DNA of 64,000 bases from Flavobacterium lindanitolerans. Lineage in GTDB: Bacteria; Bacteroidota; Bacteroidia; Flavobacteriales; Flavobacteriaceae. The stretch is from contig NZ_PJND01000007.1 of assembly GCF_002846575.1 (NCBI RefSeq), positions 1-64,000 on the forward strand. Direction: 5' to 3'. Under the pieces are notes generated by a model, which worked only from the letters and a program-made list of their open reading frames with translations, was not told the DNA's origin and did not search any database. The position numbers and the translations under genes were made by a program. This document shows, one piece after another, positions 1-7,820 of the stretch (the stretch's first letter is position 1; the number at the start of each line of letters is the position of its first letter).

Positions 1-13
1 CGCGGAGCGGCTG

Positions 14-350
14 CAAAGGTAACACTCTTTTCGAGTCCCGCAAGCCTTTTCGGAAAAAAAATTTTATTTTTTTTGCCGGAGGCCTTACCGTTTTTGCGGA
101 CGGCAAAGATATGGACCTTTTCCGTTTCTCGCAAGCTTTTCGGAATTTTTTTTTCCTGAAAGCCGGTATCGCATTTCTTCTATGAACGTTGCCCTGATTG
201 CGGGTGCAAAAGTAAAAACCTTTTTTGAAACTCGCAAATTTATTTTTGGAAAATTTTATTCCTTTTTTAAATCTGCTTCCTGCCAGTATTTACCTATGAA
301 CTTCGCCTTTATTGCGGGTGCAAAAGTAGCACCTTTTTCCGCTTCCGCAA
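14..350 (-). promoter_or_regulatory. Array of four tandem strong Bacteroidota promoters firing leftwards
   Basis: Read on the minus strand, four evenly spaced units each carry a -7 box TAnnTTTG and an upstream TTG. The -7 boxes are at 14-21 (TACCTTTG), 104-111 (TATCTTTG), 207-214 (TACTTTTG) and 321-328 (TACTTTTG). The TTG elements are at 41-43, 132-134, 235-237 and 348-350. Spacers are 19, 20, 20 and 19 nt, and the units repeat every 90-114 bp. The flanks are similar too (GCCCTGATTGCGGG and GCCTTTATTGCGGG). This matches the known primary sigma factor consensus of Bacteroidota. Stacked strong promoters of this sort are typical of rRNA operons, so I infer that a stable-RNA or ribosomal operon lies left of position 1. 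The rest up to about 600 holds only AT-rich sequence and a weak hairpin (515-533) after the gene at 600. Confidence 0.72.
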
Positions 351-599
351 GCTTTATCGTGACTTTTTTTCAAACTTTTTTGCAAGGCGCTGGAAAACAG
401 AAGTCTATAGACGAACTTTTTTTAAGATTTTTGACACCAAAATTCGACAAACCATCTAAAACAAGGGAAGCGGACTGTAAAGTATATTAAATGACGGGTA
501 AAACATCCTGAAAAAATGCCTGAAAAAAGCATTATTTAAGGACATAAGAGAGAAAATCTTTCAGAAATCTTCCAAAAGACACTTTCTTCTTATATAAAC

Positions 600-1853
600 C
601 TATTCAAAACGGATCGCTTTTACCGGAGAAATTTTCGTTATTATATAGGAAGGAATCAAAAGAACAGCCAGACAGATGATCAATGTCCCTACATTTAGCA
701 GTAAAATATACAACCAATCCAAATGGGCAGGTGCGACATTCACATAATAACTGTCCGGATTTAGTTTTATAATACCGAATTGCTGCTGAATAATAATAAG
801 ACCTGTTCCAATACAGTTGCCCCAAAGCAGACCACGGACAATTAAATAAAAGGCATTGTACAAAAATATCTTGCGTACTGACCAATTGTTTGCTCCTATT
901 GCTTTGAGTATTCCGATCATCTGGGTTCTTTCCAATATAAGAACCAGCAATGCAACTACCATATTAATAGTCGCTACAATAATCATTATTACTATAATGA
1001 CAATTATATTAAAGTCAAATAGCTGCAGCCACTCAAATATATTATAGTACTTTTCAGAAATTGTCTGTGTATCGAGTGTTTTGGATGCATCTTCTTTATT
1101 TTGGGTATTGTCATAAACCTGCTGCCCTTTTTGCTCAATCTTATTAAAGTCGTCAATAAAAACTTCAAAAGCACCCACCTGATCCGGTTTCCATTTATTG
1201 ATTCGTTGCAAATGACGAATGTCACCTATTATATAGGTAGCATCAAATTCCTGAAATCCGGAATTGTAAATCCCTGCCACTACAAATACTCTCAGGTTAG
1301 GCAGCTGATTACTGTTTTCTTTCATGAAAAAAGTATTGAACTTATCGCCTACTTTTAAATTGAGCCTGTCAGCAAGATATTTTGATATTAAAACATCCGG
1401 TGTCAATTTATGCATTACATCCGGCAATTTACCCTGAATAAGATATTCCTCCAGATTCTTCCATTGGTAATCTTTCCCTACTCCTTTATATATAATACCT
1501 TCAAAAGAAGTTTCTGTCCTGATGATTCCTGCTTTTGTAGCAACAGCCTGGATATGGTTGATTCCATCTACGCTTTTAAACTTCGGATAAAAATCCTGAT
1601 GGGTAGAAATAGGACTGATGCTTACCTGCGATTGGTTATCGTCATAATTGGTAATAATGATATGTCCGTTAAAAGCCGCAACCTTTTCACGTATTTTTTG
1701 CTGCAATCCAATTCCTGTTGCCACAGACACGATCATCATGATCATACCTATTGCAATAGCGGCAATCGCAATTTTTATAATTGGTGCAGATATACTACTT
1801 TTATGATTTTTAGCAGCAATCAGTCTTTTGGCTATAAAATATTCTAAATTCAA
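600..1853 (-). CDS. LolC/LolE-like ABC transporter permease (FtsX family)
   Basis: Probable inner-membrane permease of a lipoprotein-releasing (LolCDE-type) or MacB-like ABC system. It has one N-terminal membrane helix (about residues 22-46), a large periplasmic domain, and three C-terminal helices (about 280-305, 325-350 and 375-400) in the FtsX pattern. At 417 aa it has the usual family length. The frame opens with TTG at 1853-1851 and has no in-frame ATG before an upstream stop; the opening MNLEYFIAKRL is typical of Bacteroidota LolE-like proteins, so I accept the TTG start. The start lies 6 bp from the divergent gene at 1860. The cognate ATPase is not in the window. The family call is secure; the exact substrate is inferred. 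Confidence 0.8.
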   Translation of the reverse strand: MNLEYFIAKRLIAAKNHKSSISAPIIKIAIAAIAIGMIMMIVSVATGIGLQQKIREKVAAFNGHIIITNYDDNQSQVSISPISTHQDFYPKFKSVDGINHIQAVATKAGIIRTETSFEGIIYKGVGKDYQWKNLEEYLIQGKLPDVMHKLTPDVLISKYLADRLNLKVGDKFNTFFMKENSNQLPNLRVFVVAGIYNSGFQEFDATYIIGDIRHLQRINKWKPDQVGAFEVFIDDFNKIEQKGQQVYDNTQNKEDASKTLDTQTISEKYYNIFEWLQLFDFNIIVIIVIMIIVATINMVVALLVLILERTQMIGILKAIGANNWSVRKIFLYNAFYLIVRGLLWGNCIGTGLIIIQQQFGIIKLNPDSYYVNVAPAHLDWLYILLLNVGTLIICLAVLLIPSYIITKISPVKAIRFE

Positions 1854-1859
1854 TTTTGT

Positions 1860-3146
1860 ATGATATCAAATATGGTTTTCAAAAATACAGCTTTATTCTT
1901 GGTTTTGTCAATTCTTTCCTGCGGAAATTCATTTAACACAAAAGCAAGAAGTGAAAAACCAAAAGCTCAGGATACAATCAAAAGTTCCAAATCTTCTACT
2001 GCAATTGCTGAAATAAAAACCGGTGCTGACGACTGGATAACTTACCTCCCCGTTTTAAAAAAACACAAGAGCATTGGTATTGTTGCAAACCAAACCAGCA
2101 TTGTTAATTATAATCCTAATGCAAAAAACAGAGACGAGCTTCGCACCGAATCTGCAACAAAATCTATGCACCTGGTCGATTGGCTGGTTGAAAACAAAAT
2201 AAATGTGACCAAAATTTATGCTCCCGAACACGGATTTAGAGGCACAGCTGATGCAGGAGAATTAATAAAAGATGGAAAAGACACCAAAACCGGAATTCCA
2301 ATAATTTCCCTTTATGGTGATAATAAAAAACCAAAGCCGGAACAATTGGCAGGAATAGACATTCTGGTTTTTGACCTTCAGGATGTGGGCGCCCGTTTTT
2401 ATACTTATATCTCTTCCTTACATTATATAATGGAGGCTTGTGCCGAAAATAAAATAAAACTATTGATTTTAGACCGTCCAAATCCAAACGGCAATACCGT
2501 TGATGGCCCCGTTCTCGAAAAAGAGAACTCGAGTTTTATAGGAATGCACACGATTCCGGTACTTCACGGCATGACTATAGGAGAATATGGAAAAATGATA
2601 AATGGTGAAAAATGGCTTAAAAATGGAATTCAATGCGAATTGAGCGTGGTTCCGTGTGTAAATTATACTAAGGATATGAGCTACTCGCTCCCAGTGAGGC
2701 CTTCTCCAAACTTACCAAACGACCAATCCATTAACCTGTATGCCAGCTTATGCTTTTTTGAAGGCACGAATGTAAGCCTGGGAAGAGGAACAGAGAAGCA
2801 ATTCCAGATATACGGCTCTCCTTTTCTTCCAAAAACTGACTTTAGTTTTATTCCCAAACCTAATTTAGGTTCAAAAGATCCGTTACATAATGGTAAAGTG
2901 TGTTATGGTGAAGATTTGTCGAATGCCCCAAAAGTAAAGGGTATTGAACTAAAATGGCTTTTGAAAGCCTATGCTACCACAGCTGATAAATCGAAGTTTT
3001 TTATTCCTTTCTTTACCAAATTAGCCGGAACCAAAAAGCTACAGGAACAGATTGAGGCCGGAATGACAGAAGCCGATATCAAAAAAAGCTGGGAAAAAGG
3101 AATTGAAGATTTCAAAAAAATAAGAAAAAAATATGAAATTTATTGA
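1860..3146 (+). CDS. Exo-beta-N-acetylmuramidase NamZ family lipoprotein (DUF1343, GH171)
   Basis: DUF1343 protein related to Bacillus YbbC/NamZ, an exo-lytic muramidase that releases terminal MurNAc from peptidoglycan fragments. After a hydrophobic leader ending in a lipobox-like ILSC (Cys about residue 21) the protein shows the family blocks VANQTS, APEHGFRG, DLQDVGARFYTYI, LDRPNP and RPSPNLPN. The length (428 aa) is normal. An in-frame ATG at 1872 gives a tighter lipoprotein signal (MVFKNTALFLVLSILSC). A promoter-like CAATTTTG at 1851-1858 lies so close that 1872 may be the true start. The protein is probably anchored in the outer or inner membrane facing the periplasm and used in wall recycling. 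The family is clear; activity is inferred. Confidence 0.85.
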   Translation: MISNMVFKNTALFLVLSILSCGNSFNTKARSEKPKAQDTIKSSKSSTAIAEIKTGADDWITYLPVLKKHKSIGIVANQTSIVNYNPNAKNRDELRTESATKSMHLVDWLVENKINVTKIYAPEHGFRGTADAGELIKDGKDTKTGIPIISLYGDNKKPKPEQLAGIDILVFDLQDVGARFYTYISSLHYIMEACAENKIKLLILDRPNPNGNTVDGPVLEKENSSFIGMHTIPVLHGMTIGEYGKMINGEKWLKNGIQCELSVVPCVNYTKDMSYSLPVRPSPNLPNDQSINLYASLCFFEGTNVSLGRGTEKQFQIYGSPFLPKTDFSFIPKPNLGSKDPLHNGKVCYGEDLSNAPKVKGIELKWLLKAYATTADKSKFFIPFFTKLAGTKKLQEQIEAGMTEADIKKSWEKGIEDFKKIRKKYEIY

Positions 3147-3228
3147 TTGGAATCTTCCTGAAAATATGTATTTTTAGGTGCGGCTATTTTTAACGGTCGC
3201 ATTTAAATCTTAATAAAATAGCTATAAA

Positions 3229-3453
3229 ATGAATACATCGCAACTACTTTTGGATTATATGGACAAACTGCAGGAATTTTTCGAATGGATTGATTCTTAT
3301 GTAGACAAAGCCATTGAATTATTCCATAACGCAAAGGAATGGGTCGAGAAAATATTAGAATATATCAAAAGAGGGATCGATTATGTTGTTGACGCCATAG
3401 GTGGCCGATTTGACGAATCAATCGAACTTCCCGAAGATTATATCTTTGTCTAA
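3229..3453 (+). CDS. Small acidic helical protein of unknown function
   Basis: A 74-residue frame that I do not recognise. It has no signal peptide or membrane segment. Residues 1-55 look like two or three amphipathic helices rich in Ile, Trp, Glu and Lys, followed by an acidic tail. Support for it being a gene: ATG start, a non-coding stretch upstream, codon use like its neighbours, and a good intrinsic terminator directly after the stop (3459-3485). Function is unknown. Confidence 0.6.
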   Translation: MNTSQLLLDYMDKLQEFFEWIDSYVDKAIELFHNAKEWVEKILEYIKRGIDYVVDAIGGRFDESIELPEDYIFV

Positions 3454-3458
3454 TAAAC

Positions 3459-3485
3459 GGCCTTACTTTGTAAGGTCTTTTTTTT
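3459..3485 (+). terminator. Intrinsic terminator after the small helical protein
   Basis: An 8-bp-class stem GGCCTTAC / GTAAGGTC around a TTT loop is followed by eight T on the plus strand. It overlaps the last codons and stop of the convergent gene at 3463-3699. Confidence 0.75.
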
Positions 3486-3699
3486 GCTTTCTGGCAATCC
3501 TGTTCGCACCTGATTTTGCAATAAACATCAAAAAGTAAAGTACTATCAAAACGATATATATCAGGGCTGTCATAATAACAGCCTCCATAATTTTATCGAA
3601 AAGACCTCTAACTACAACATCCTGGTTGACAAAAACCAATAAAACTGAAATAATGGCTGAAGCCAAAAAGATGTAAAATAAATTTCTTTTGTGTTTCAT
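3463..3699 (-). CDS. Small two-helix membrane protein, unknown function
   Basis: A 78-residue protein with a basic N terminus, a first membrane helix at about 8-26, a polar linker, a second helix at about 38-60 and a Lys/Arg-rich C-terminal tail. The arrangement suggests both ends in the cytoplasm. It lies 13 bp downstream of the YkgJ gene on the same strand and is probably cotranscribed. I do not recognise a family. Confidence 0.6.
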   Translation of the reverse strand: MKHKRNLFYIFLASAIISVLLVFVNQDVVVRGLFDKIMEAVIMTALIYIVLIVLYFLMFIAKSGANRIARKQKKDLTK

Positions 3700-3712
3700 A
3701 CAGCAATTGTTT

Positions 3713-4207
3713 TTACAAAGGCATTCTTTTTTTCATTTCTTCTACAATATTATAAGCAGCCGGACAAATTGCTACGTTCTGCAATGTCAGGTTAGAAATC
3801 TGCTGGAATTTTTTTCTATCCGTATGCGGATATTCTCTGCAAGCTTTGGGCCTGACGTCATAAATCATACAGTAATTTTCAGCATCCAGAAAAGTGCACG
3901 GCACACTTTGAAGTACGTAATCATTCTCTTCATCAATCCGAAGATACTGATCGATGAATTGTTGTGGCTTCTGCCGAAAATGTTTGGAAATCCTCTCAAT
4001 ATCTGCAAGAGTAAAAAGCGGTCCGGTTGTTTTGCAACAATTGGCACATTTCAGGCAATCTGTTTTTTTAAATTCCTGATCGTGCAATTCCTGCATGATA
4101 TAATCAATATTCTTCGGCGCTTTCTTTTTAAGCTTATCGAAATACTTCTTGTTTTCGTTATGCTTATCTTTGGCCAGTTTTGGAAGATTTTTAATTACTT
4201 GTTCCAA
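3713..4207 (-). CDS. YkgJ-family cysteine cluster protein
   Basis: Matches the YkgJ/CxxCxxCC family of putative zinc- or iron-chelating proteins. The cluster CLKCANCC sits at about residues 51-58, and later cysteines (VPCTF, NYCMIYDVRPKACREYP, ICPAA) complete the conserved set. The 164-residue frame opens with TTG at 4207. An in-frame ATG does not occur until about residue 38, and a perfect -7 box TAACTTTG lies just upstream at 4225-4232, so the TTG start is plausible. Biochemical function in this family is not well established. Probably cotranscribed with the small membrane protein that follows. Confidence 0.8.
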   Translation of the reverse strand: MEQVIKNLPKLAKDKHNENKKYFDKLKKKAPKNIDYIMQELHDQEFKKTDCLKCANCCKTTGPLFTLADIERISKHFRQKPQQFIDQYLRIDEENDYVLQSVPCTFLDAENYCMIYDVRPKACREYPHTDRKKFQQISNLTLQNVAICPAAYNIVEEMKKRMPL

Positions 4208-4270
4208 CTTCGTTTATTTGCGGACAAAGTTACACTTTCTTCCTTATCTTTTTAAACTATACTATAAATC

Positions 4271-4990
4271 ATGAAAGACCTTTTTGGAAAAGCCATATTA
4301 GATTATCAGACAAACAACTCTCCGGAAAACCTGATTACTGAAACTTCAATTTCTGAAGCCGATGAAATGAGCGTTGCCTATTTGTTCCGAAATTATTCTA
4401 CTATGCCAAAAATTGAAAAAAAAGCAATGAATCTGGCAAAGGGAAAAGTACTGGATGTAGGTTGTGGAGCCGGAAGTCATAGTTTATACCTTCGGGATAT
4501 AAAAAAAATGGAGGTTCTTCCTATTGATATTTCTGACAATGCAATTCAAGCCTGTCGATTAAGAGGTCTTGACAATGCAAAAGTTCAGGATGTGATGCAG
4601 TTGGATTCCAATAATTCAGAAAACAAGTTTGACACCATACTGCTTCTGATGAATGGTACAGGAATTTGTGGGAGGTTAAATAATATGTCTGGCTTTCTGC
4701 AACAGCTGAAATCTTTATTGACACCAACAGGGCAAATTCTTATCGACTCTTCTGACATCATTTATATGTTTGACGAAGATGAAGACGGTGGAAAATGGAT
4801 TCCGACTGAAAGAGACTATTATGGTGAAATTACTTTTACCATCTATTATAAGAAGGAAGAAGAGAAACCGTTTGATTGGCTGTATGTTGACTATAATACA
4901 TTACAAAATGCTGCACTTGCCAATGGTTTGCAATGCGAACTGGTTCTTGAAGGCGACCATTATGACTATCTCGCCAGGCTGACTCTTTAA
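4271..4990 (+). CDS. Class I SAM-dependent methyltransferase
   Basis: A cytosolic Rossmann-fold methyltransferase. Motif I is KVLDVGCGAGSHSLYL (about residues 60-75). An acidic residue ending the second strand (LPIDIS, about 94-99) binds the SAM ribose, and motif IV lies at about 120-130 (FDTILLLMNG). The acceptor substrate cannot be read from sequence. The 239-aa length is typical. The stop codon shares TTAA with the stop of the convergent aminotransferase gene, so the two 3' ends overlap by 4 bp. Confidence 0.8.
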   Translation: MKDLFGKAILDYQTNNSPENLITETSISEADEMSVAYLFRNYSTMPKIEKKAMNLAKGKVLDVGCGAGSHSLYLRDIKKMEVLPIDISDNAIQACRLRGLDNAKVQDVMQLDSNNSENKFDTILLLMNGTGICGRLNNMSGFLQQLKSLLTPTGQILIDSSDIIYMFDEDEDGGKWIPTERDYYGEITFTIYYKKEEEKPFDWLYVDYNTLQNAALANGLQCELVLEGDHYDYLARLTL

Positions 4991-6144
4991 GTTTTTACTA
5001 AATTGGTTGTTTCTATGATTTCTTGTAAGACTTCATAAAGCCTGTCTAAATCCTCCTGTGAATTATAGGCATTTATTGAATATCGTATATAAAAATCCCC
5101 ATTTAGTGGCATAACCGGTATTTCGATTTGGTATTTTTCAAAAAGCAGTTCTTTTAGCTTTTGAGGTTCGTCGGTGCTGACCGGAATACTTGCCATTTGT
5201 CCTAAAAATTCTTTTGTAATAGGACATATTGGGGTTGTATTTAGCAAATCGCAAAAACGCTGGTAGTTATTCAAAACTATTTCTTTGCAATTTTCTGCTA
5301 CTTCGTTCCAATTATTTATTTCGAGAAAATCAACAACTACCGGCGTACATAAAAAAGAAGAGATATCTCTAGTGCCCTGGTATTCATGATAATCCAGAAA
5401 TTGTGTCCCGGCTATTGTTTCGTTATTATAGCCCCAACTCACCACCAACGGATCCAAATCGTCCTGAAATTCTTTTTTTACATACAAAAACGAACTCCCT
5501 TTTGGTGCCAGCATCCATTTGTGTAATGTTCCTGTATAAAAATCAGCATCTATCTCTTCAATATTTAAAGGAATATGCCCCGGAACATGTGCCCCATCAA
5601 CAATAGTTATCAATCCCAATTCCTGGGCTTTCTTACAAATTTCCCTGACCGGAAAAATGAGCGCCGTTGCACTGGAAATCTGATTTATAAAAACAACTTT
5701 AGTATTGGAATTATAGCCTTTCCAAAAATCTTCCAATAGTTGTTCTTTTGAAACTATTGGCAGGGAAATAGGTTGGCGTACATATTTTGCACCTGTTTTT
5801 TTACAAAAATATGCCCATGTTTTATCCATTGCCCCATATTCATGATTTGTAGCAAGGATTTCATCACCCGGCTGAAGGTTCAGGCTTCTCATAACTGTAT
5901 TAATGGCAACAGTTGGATTGGGTGTAAAAAAGAAATCCTCGGGTTGGCAGCCTATATATCCTGACAGTTTTTCTTTTGCTTTTTTCAAATATGTCTCCGC
6001 TTTTTTCTGGATGAAATAAACGGGTTCATTTTCCAATTCCAATTGGAATCTTTGATATTCCTCAAATATCGGTTTTGGGCAGGCGCCAAACGAACCGTGA
6101 TTTAAAAAAGTGATGGATGGATCAAGTAGGAAAAGCTGTTTCAT
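4987..6144 (-). CDS. Class V aminotransferase (isopenicillin-N epimerase-like PLP enzyme)
   Basis: A 385-aa fold-type I PLP enzyme. The N terminus has FLNHGSFGACP, typical of the isopenicillin-N epimerase/CefD-like branch. The PLP-binding stretch IVDGAHVPGHIPLNI (Asp contacting the pyridine N) is followed by the Schiff-base lysine in TGTLHKWMLAPKGSSFL. Members act as aminotransferases, epimerases or desulfurases, so the substrate is open. It is a stand-alone gene downstream of the DUF2059 terminator. Confidence 0.8.
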   Translation of the reverse strand: MKQLFLLDPSITFLNHGSFGACPKPIFEEYQRFQLELENEPVYFIQKKAETYLKKAKEKLSGYIGCQPEDFFFTPNPTVAINTVMRSLNLQPGDEILATNHEYGAMDKTWAYFCKKTGAKYVRQPISLPIVSKEQLLEDFWKGYNSNTKVVFINQISSATALIFPVREICKKAQELGLITIVDGAHVPGHIPLNIEEIDADFYTGTLHKWMLAPKGSSFLYVKKEFQDDLDPLVVSWGYNNETIAGTQFLDYHEYQGTRDISSFLCTPVVVDFLEINNWNEVAENCKEIVLNNYQRFCDLLNTTPICPITKEFLGQMASIPVSTDEPQKLKELLFEKYQIEIPVMPLNGDFYIRYSINAYNSQEDLDRLYEVLQEIIETTNLVKT

Positions 6145-6157
6145 GGGTAAAAAGGTA

Positions 6158-6187
6158 TAAAAAAACCCAAATATAAATTTGGGTTTT
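6158..6187 (-). terminator. Intrinsic terminator after the DUF2059 gene
   Basis: An 11-bp stem AAAACCCAAAT / ATTTGGGTTTT (6162-6172 and 6177-6187) with a 4-nt loop. On the minus strand it runs into a T tract and separates the DUF2059 gene from the aminotransferase gene. Confidence 0.75.
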
Positions 6188-6206
6188 GTATATAAAATAT
6201 AATGTA

Positions 6207-6611
6207 TTACTGCATGTATTTCATCATGATGCTTTGCAATTCTACACCCCAGGCCTGAGCCGCTTCCATAGTTTTTTCAGTCAGGACTCCTGCTTTGGAA
6301 GTTATTTTTTTTCCTAGTGGAGTTTCATAGAATTTAATCATTTCTTTAATCTCTGCATGTGTATATTCTTTCATATAAACATCAGCAACTTTATCAAAAT
6401 AAGATGGCATTGTTGCATCAAAATCTTTTAAGAATGCTGCCTGTTTTGCTTCAGGAATCATTCCCAGGATTTGTTTTTTTGCCACATCAATCTGAGCAGA
6501 TGCGCCTGTCATCTCAATAACTTTTTTTACATCATTTTTAAAAGCTGCATCTTGTGCAAACCCAATTTGAGTTGCCAATACAAATGCAAATGTTACTACT
6601 AACTTTTTCAT
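6207..6611 (-). CDS. Secreted DUF2059 protein
   Basis: A 134-aa protein with an N-terminal signal peptide (MKKLVVTFAFVLATQIGFAQ, cleavage near residue 19) and a helical DUF2059 domain. The family hallmark is the C-terminal stretch YTHAEIKEMIKFYETPLGKKI (quoted in part), about residues 80-102. It is probably periplasmic; the role of the family is unknown. It follows the TonB-CTD gene by 24 bp and is likely the last gene of the queE transcript. Confidence 0.82.
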   Translation of the reverse strand: MKKLVVTFAFVLATQIGFAQDAAFKNDVKKVIEMTGASAQIDVAKKQILGMIPEAKQAAFLKDFDATMPSYFDKVADVYMKEYTHAEIKEMIKFYETPLGKKITSKAGVLTEKTMEAAQAWGVELQSIMMKYMQ

Positions 6612-6635
6612 TTTATTTGTTTTAATGGTTGTTAT

Positions 6636-7037
6636 TTATCTGTGAGATGTAAATACGATTGGAATTTTCATCTCTACACTAATCGCTTTTCCGTTTTTCA
6701 TTGCCGGCTTCCACTTGGGTGACATTTTCAACACCCTTATGATTTCTTCTCCGGTTTCGATATCTGAAAATTGCAAAAGCTTAATTTTTTTTATACTCCC
6801 ATCTGGTTCTACATTAAACGAAACCAGATTCTTACTTTCTGTTTTTGAATTCTGAGCTTTAAATTCTTTATTGAAGAAGTTGAAAAACTCTTCCATCCCT
6901 CCCGGAAATTCGGGATATTGTGAAATTTCCGCTCCGTATACATCTTCCGTATCCATTAATAATTCCTGTGAACGGACATCAGATGATAAAAATAATAAAA
7001 CTAAAAGAATAAATACTTGTTTTACCCAATTATCCAT
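6636..7037 (-). CDS. Secreted protein with TonB C-terminal domain
   Basis: A 133-aa protein with a signal peptide or anchor (about residues 7-23) directly followed by a TonB_C-like domain. The typical opening is YPEFPGGMEEFFNFFNKEF, and the end has MSPKWKPAMKNGKAISVEM. It lacks the proline-rich spacer of classical TonB, so it may be a periplasmic TonB-CTD protein and not a true energy transducer. It starts 5 bp after queE, which suggests translational coupling. Confidence 0.78.
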   Translation of the reverse strand: MDNWVKQVFILLVLLFLSSDVRSQELLMDTEDVYGAEISQYPEFPGGMEEFFNFFNKEFKAQNSKTESKNLVSFNVEPDGSIKKIKLLQFSDIETGEEIIRVLKMSPKWKPAMKNGKAISVEMKIPIVFTSHR

Positions 7038-7042
7038 AACTC

Positions 7043-7678
7043 CTAAGGAATATTCAAATATTTATGCGTTTGAAGCGACACTCTCCATTTTGGATTATTC
7101 ATTACATAGTCAACAATCAAAGGTGTCATTGCTTCTTTCTTGCTCCATTCCGGCTGTAGAAACAGTATGGCATCTTTATTAACCTTTTCTGCCTGTTCCT
7201 CTGCAAAAATAAAATCGTGTTTGTTGTGGACAATTACTTTTAATTCGCTTGCATTGTCATAGACTGTTTGGGTAGGGAGTTTATTTTTTTTGGGAGAAAG
7301 CGTAATCCAATCCCAGGTTCCGGAAAGCGGATAGGCTCCCGAAGTTTCAATATGTACTTTTAAATCTTTTTCTTTCAGTTTTTGTGTCAACGGTCCCATA
7401 TCCCAGGTCAGGGGTTCGCCACCTGTCACGACAACAGTATTTGCATATTTTTTTGCGTTCTCTACTATTGCTTCAATTGCTGTTGGCGGGTGCAATTCTG
7501 CATTCCAGCTTTCCTTAACATCACACCAATGACATCCTACATCACATCCGCCAACACGGATAAAATAAGCTGCCGTTCCTGTGTGATATCCTTCGCCCTG
7601 AATGGTATAAAATTCTTCCATCAAAGGAAGCATTACCCCTTTTTCAACAGCGATTTGTAATTCTTTCTTCAACATCAT
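7043..7678 (-). CDS. queE: 7-carboxy-7-deazaguanine synthase
   Basis: A radical SAM enzyme converting 6-carboxy-tetrahydropterin to 7-carboxy-7-deazaguanine for queuosine. The 4Fe-4S motif C-x3-C-x2-C is visible in GGCDVGCHWCDVKESW (about residues 43-58), after FYTIQGEGYHTG, and VVTGGEP (about 93-99) binds SAM. At 211 aa it is the compact QueE form. QueA, a later step of the same pathway, is encoded at 30155-31204. Either of the first two Met codons could be the start. Confidence 0.9.
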   Translation of the reverse strand: MMLKKELQIAVEKGVMLPLMEEFYTIQGEGYHTGTAAYFIRVGGCDVGCHWCDVKESWNAELHPPTAIEAIVENAKKYANTVVVTGGEPLTWDMGPLTQKLKEKDLKVHIETSGAYPLSGTWDWITLSPKKNKLPTQTVYDNASELKVIVHNKHDFIFAEEQAEKVNKDAILFLQPEWSKKEAMTPLIVDYVMNNPKWRVSLQTHKYLNIP

Positions 7679-7774
7679 CTTTAAAAATAGTCTGCAAAGA
7701 TACGGATTTGATTTTGGATTGCAGTTTTTAAAAATAAGCCTTTAAACAAAAGTTTATGATAATTCCAAACAGGT

Positions 7775-7805
7775 ATAAAAAAAACCGGCATGTGTGCCGG
7801 TTTTT
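7775..7805 (-). terminator. Intrinsic terminator of the TonB/ExbBD-TPR operon
   Basis: A 10-bp stem AAAACCGGCA / TGCCGGTTTT (7781-7790 and 7795-7804) with loop TGTG and, on the minus strand, a run of T. It sits 16 bp after the TPR gene stop. Confidence 0.82.
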
Positions 7806-7820
7806 AAAACAATTGTTTTA

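Noticed and set aside
182..490. A 102-codon plus-strand ORF with internally repeated residues (GAKVKTF/GAKVAPF)
   Set aside because: The apparent protein repeat is the translation of two tandem minus-strand promoters (TACTTTTG boxes); composition is unlike a protein and no start signal is seen.
1..600. rRNA or tRNA gene at the left edge
   Set aside because: No 16S, 23S or tRNA sequence is present in the window itself; only the promoter array is seen, so an rRNA operon is an inference about sequence outside.
3689..4255. A 188-codon plus-strand ORF antisense to the YkgJ gene
   Set aside because: The minus-strand frame carries the conserved cysteine cluster; the plus-strand product has no recognisable features.
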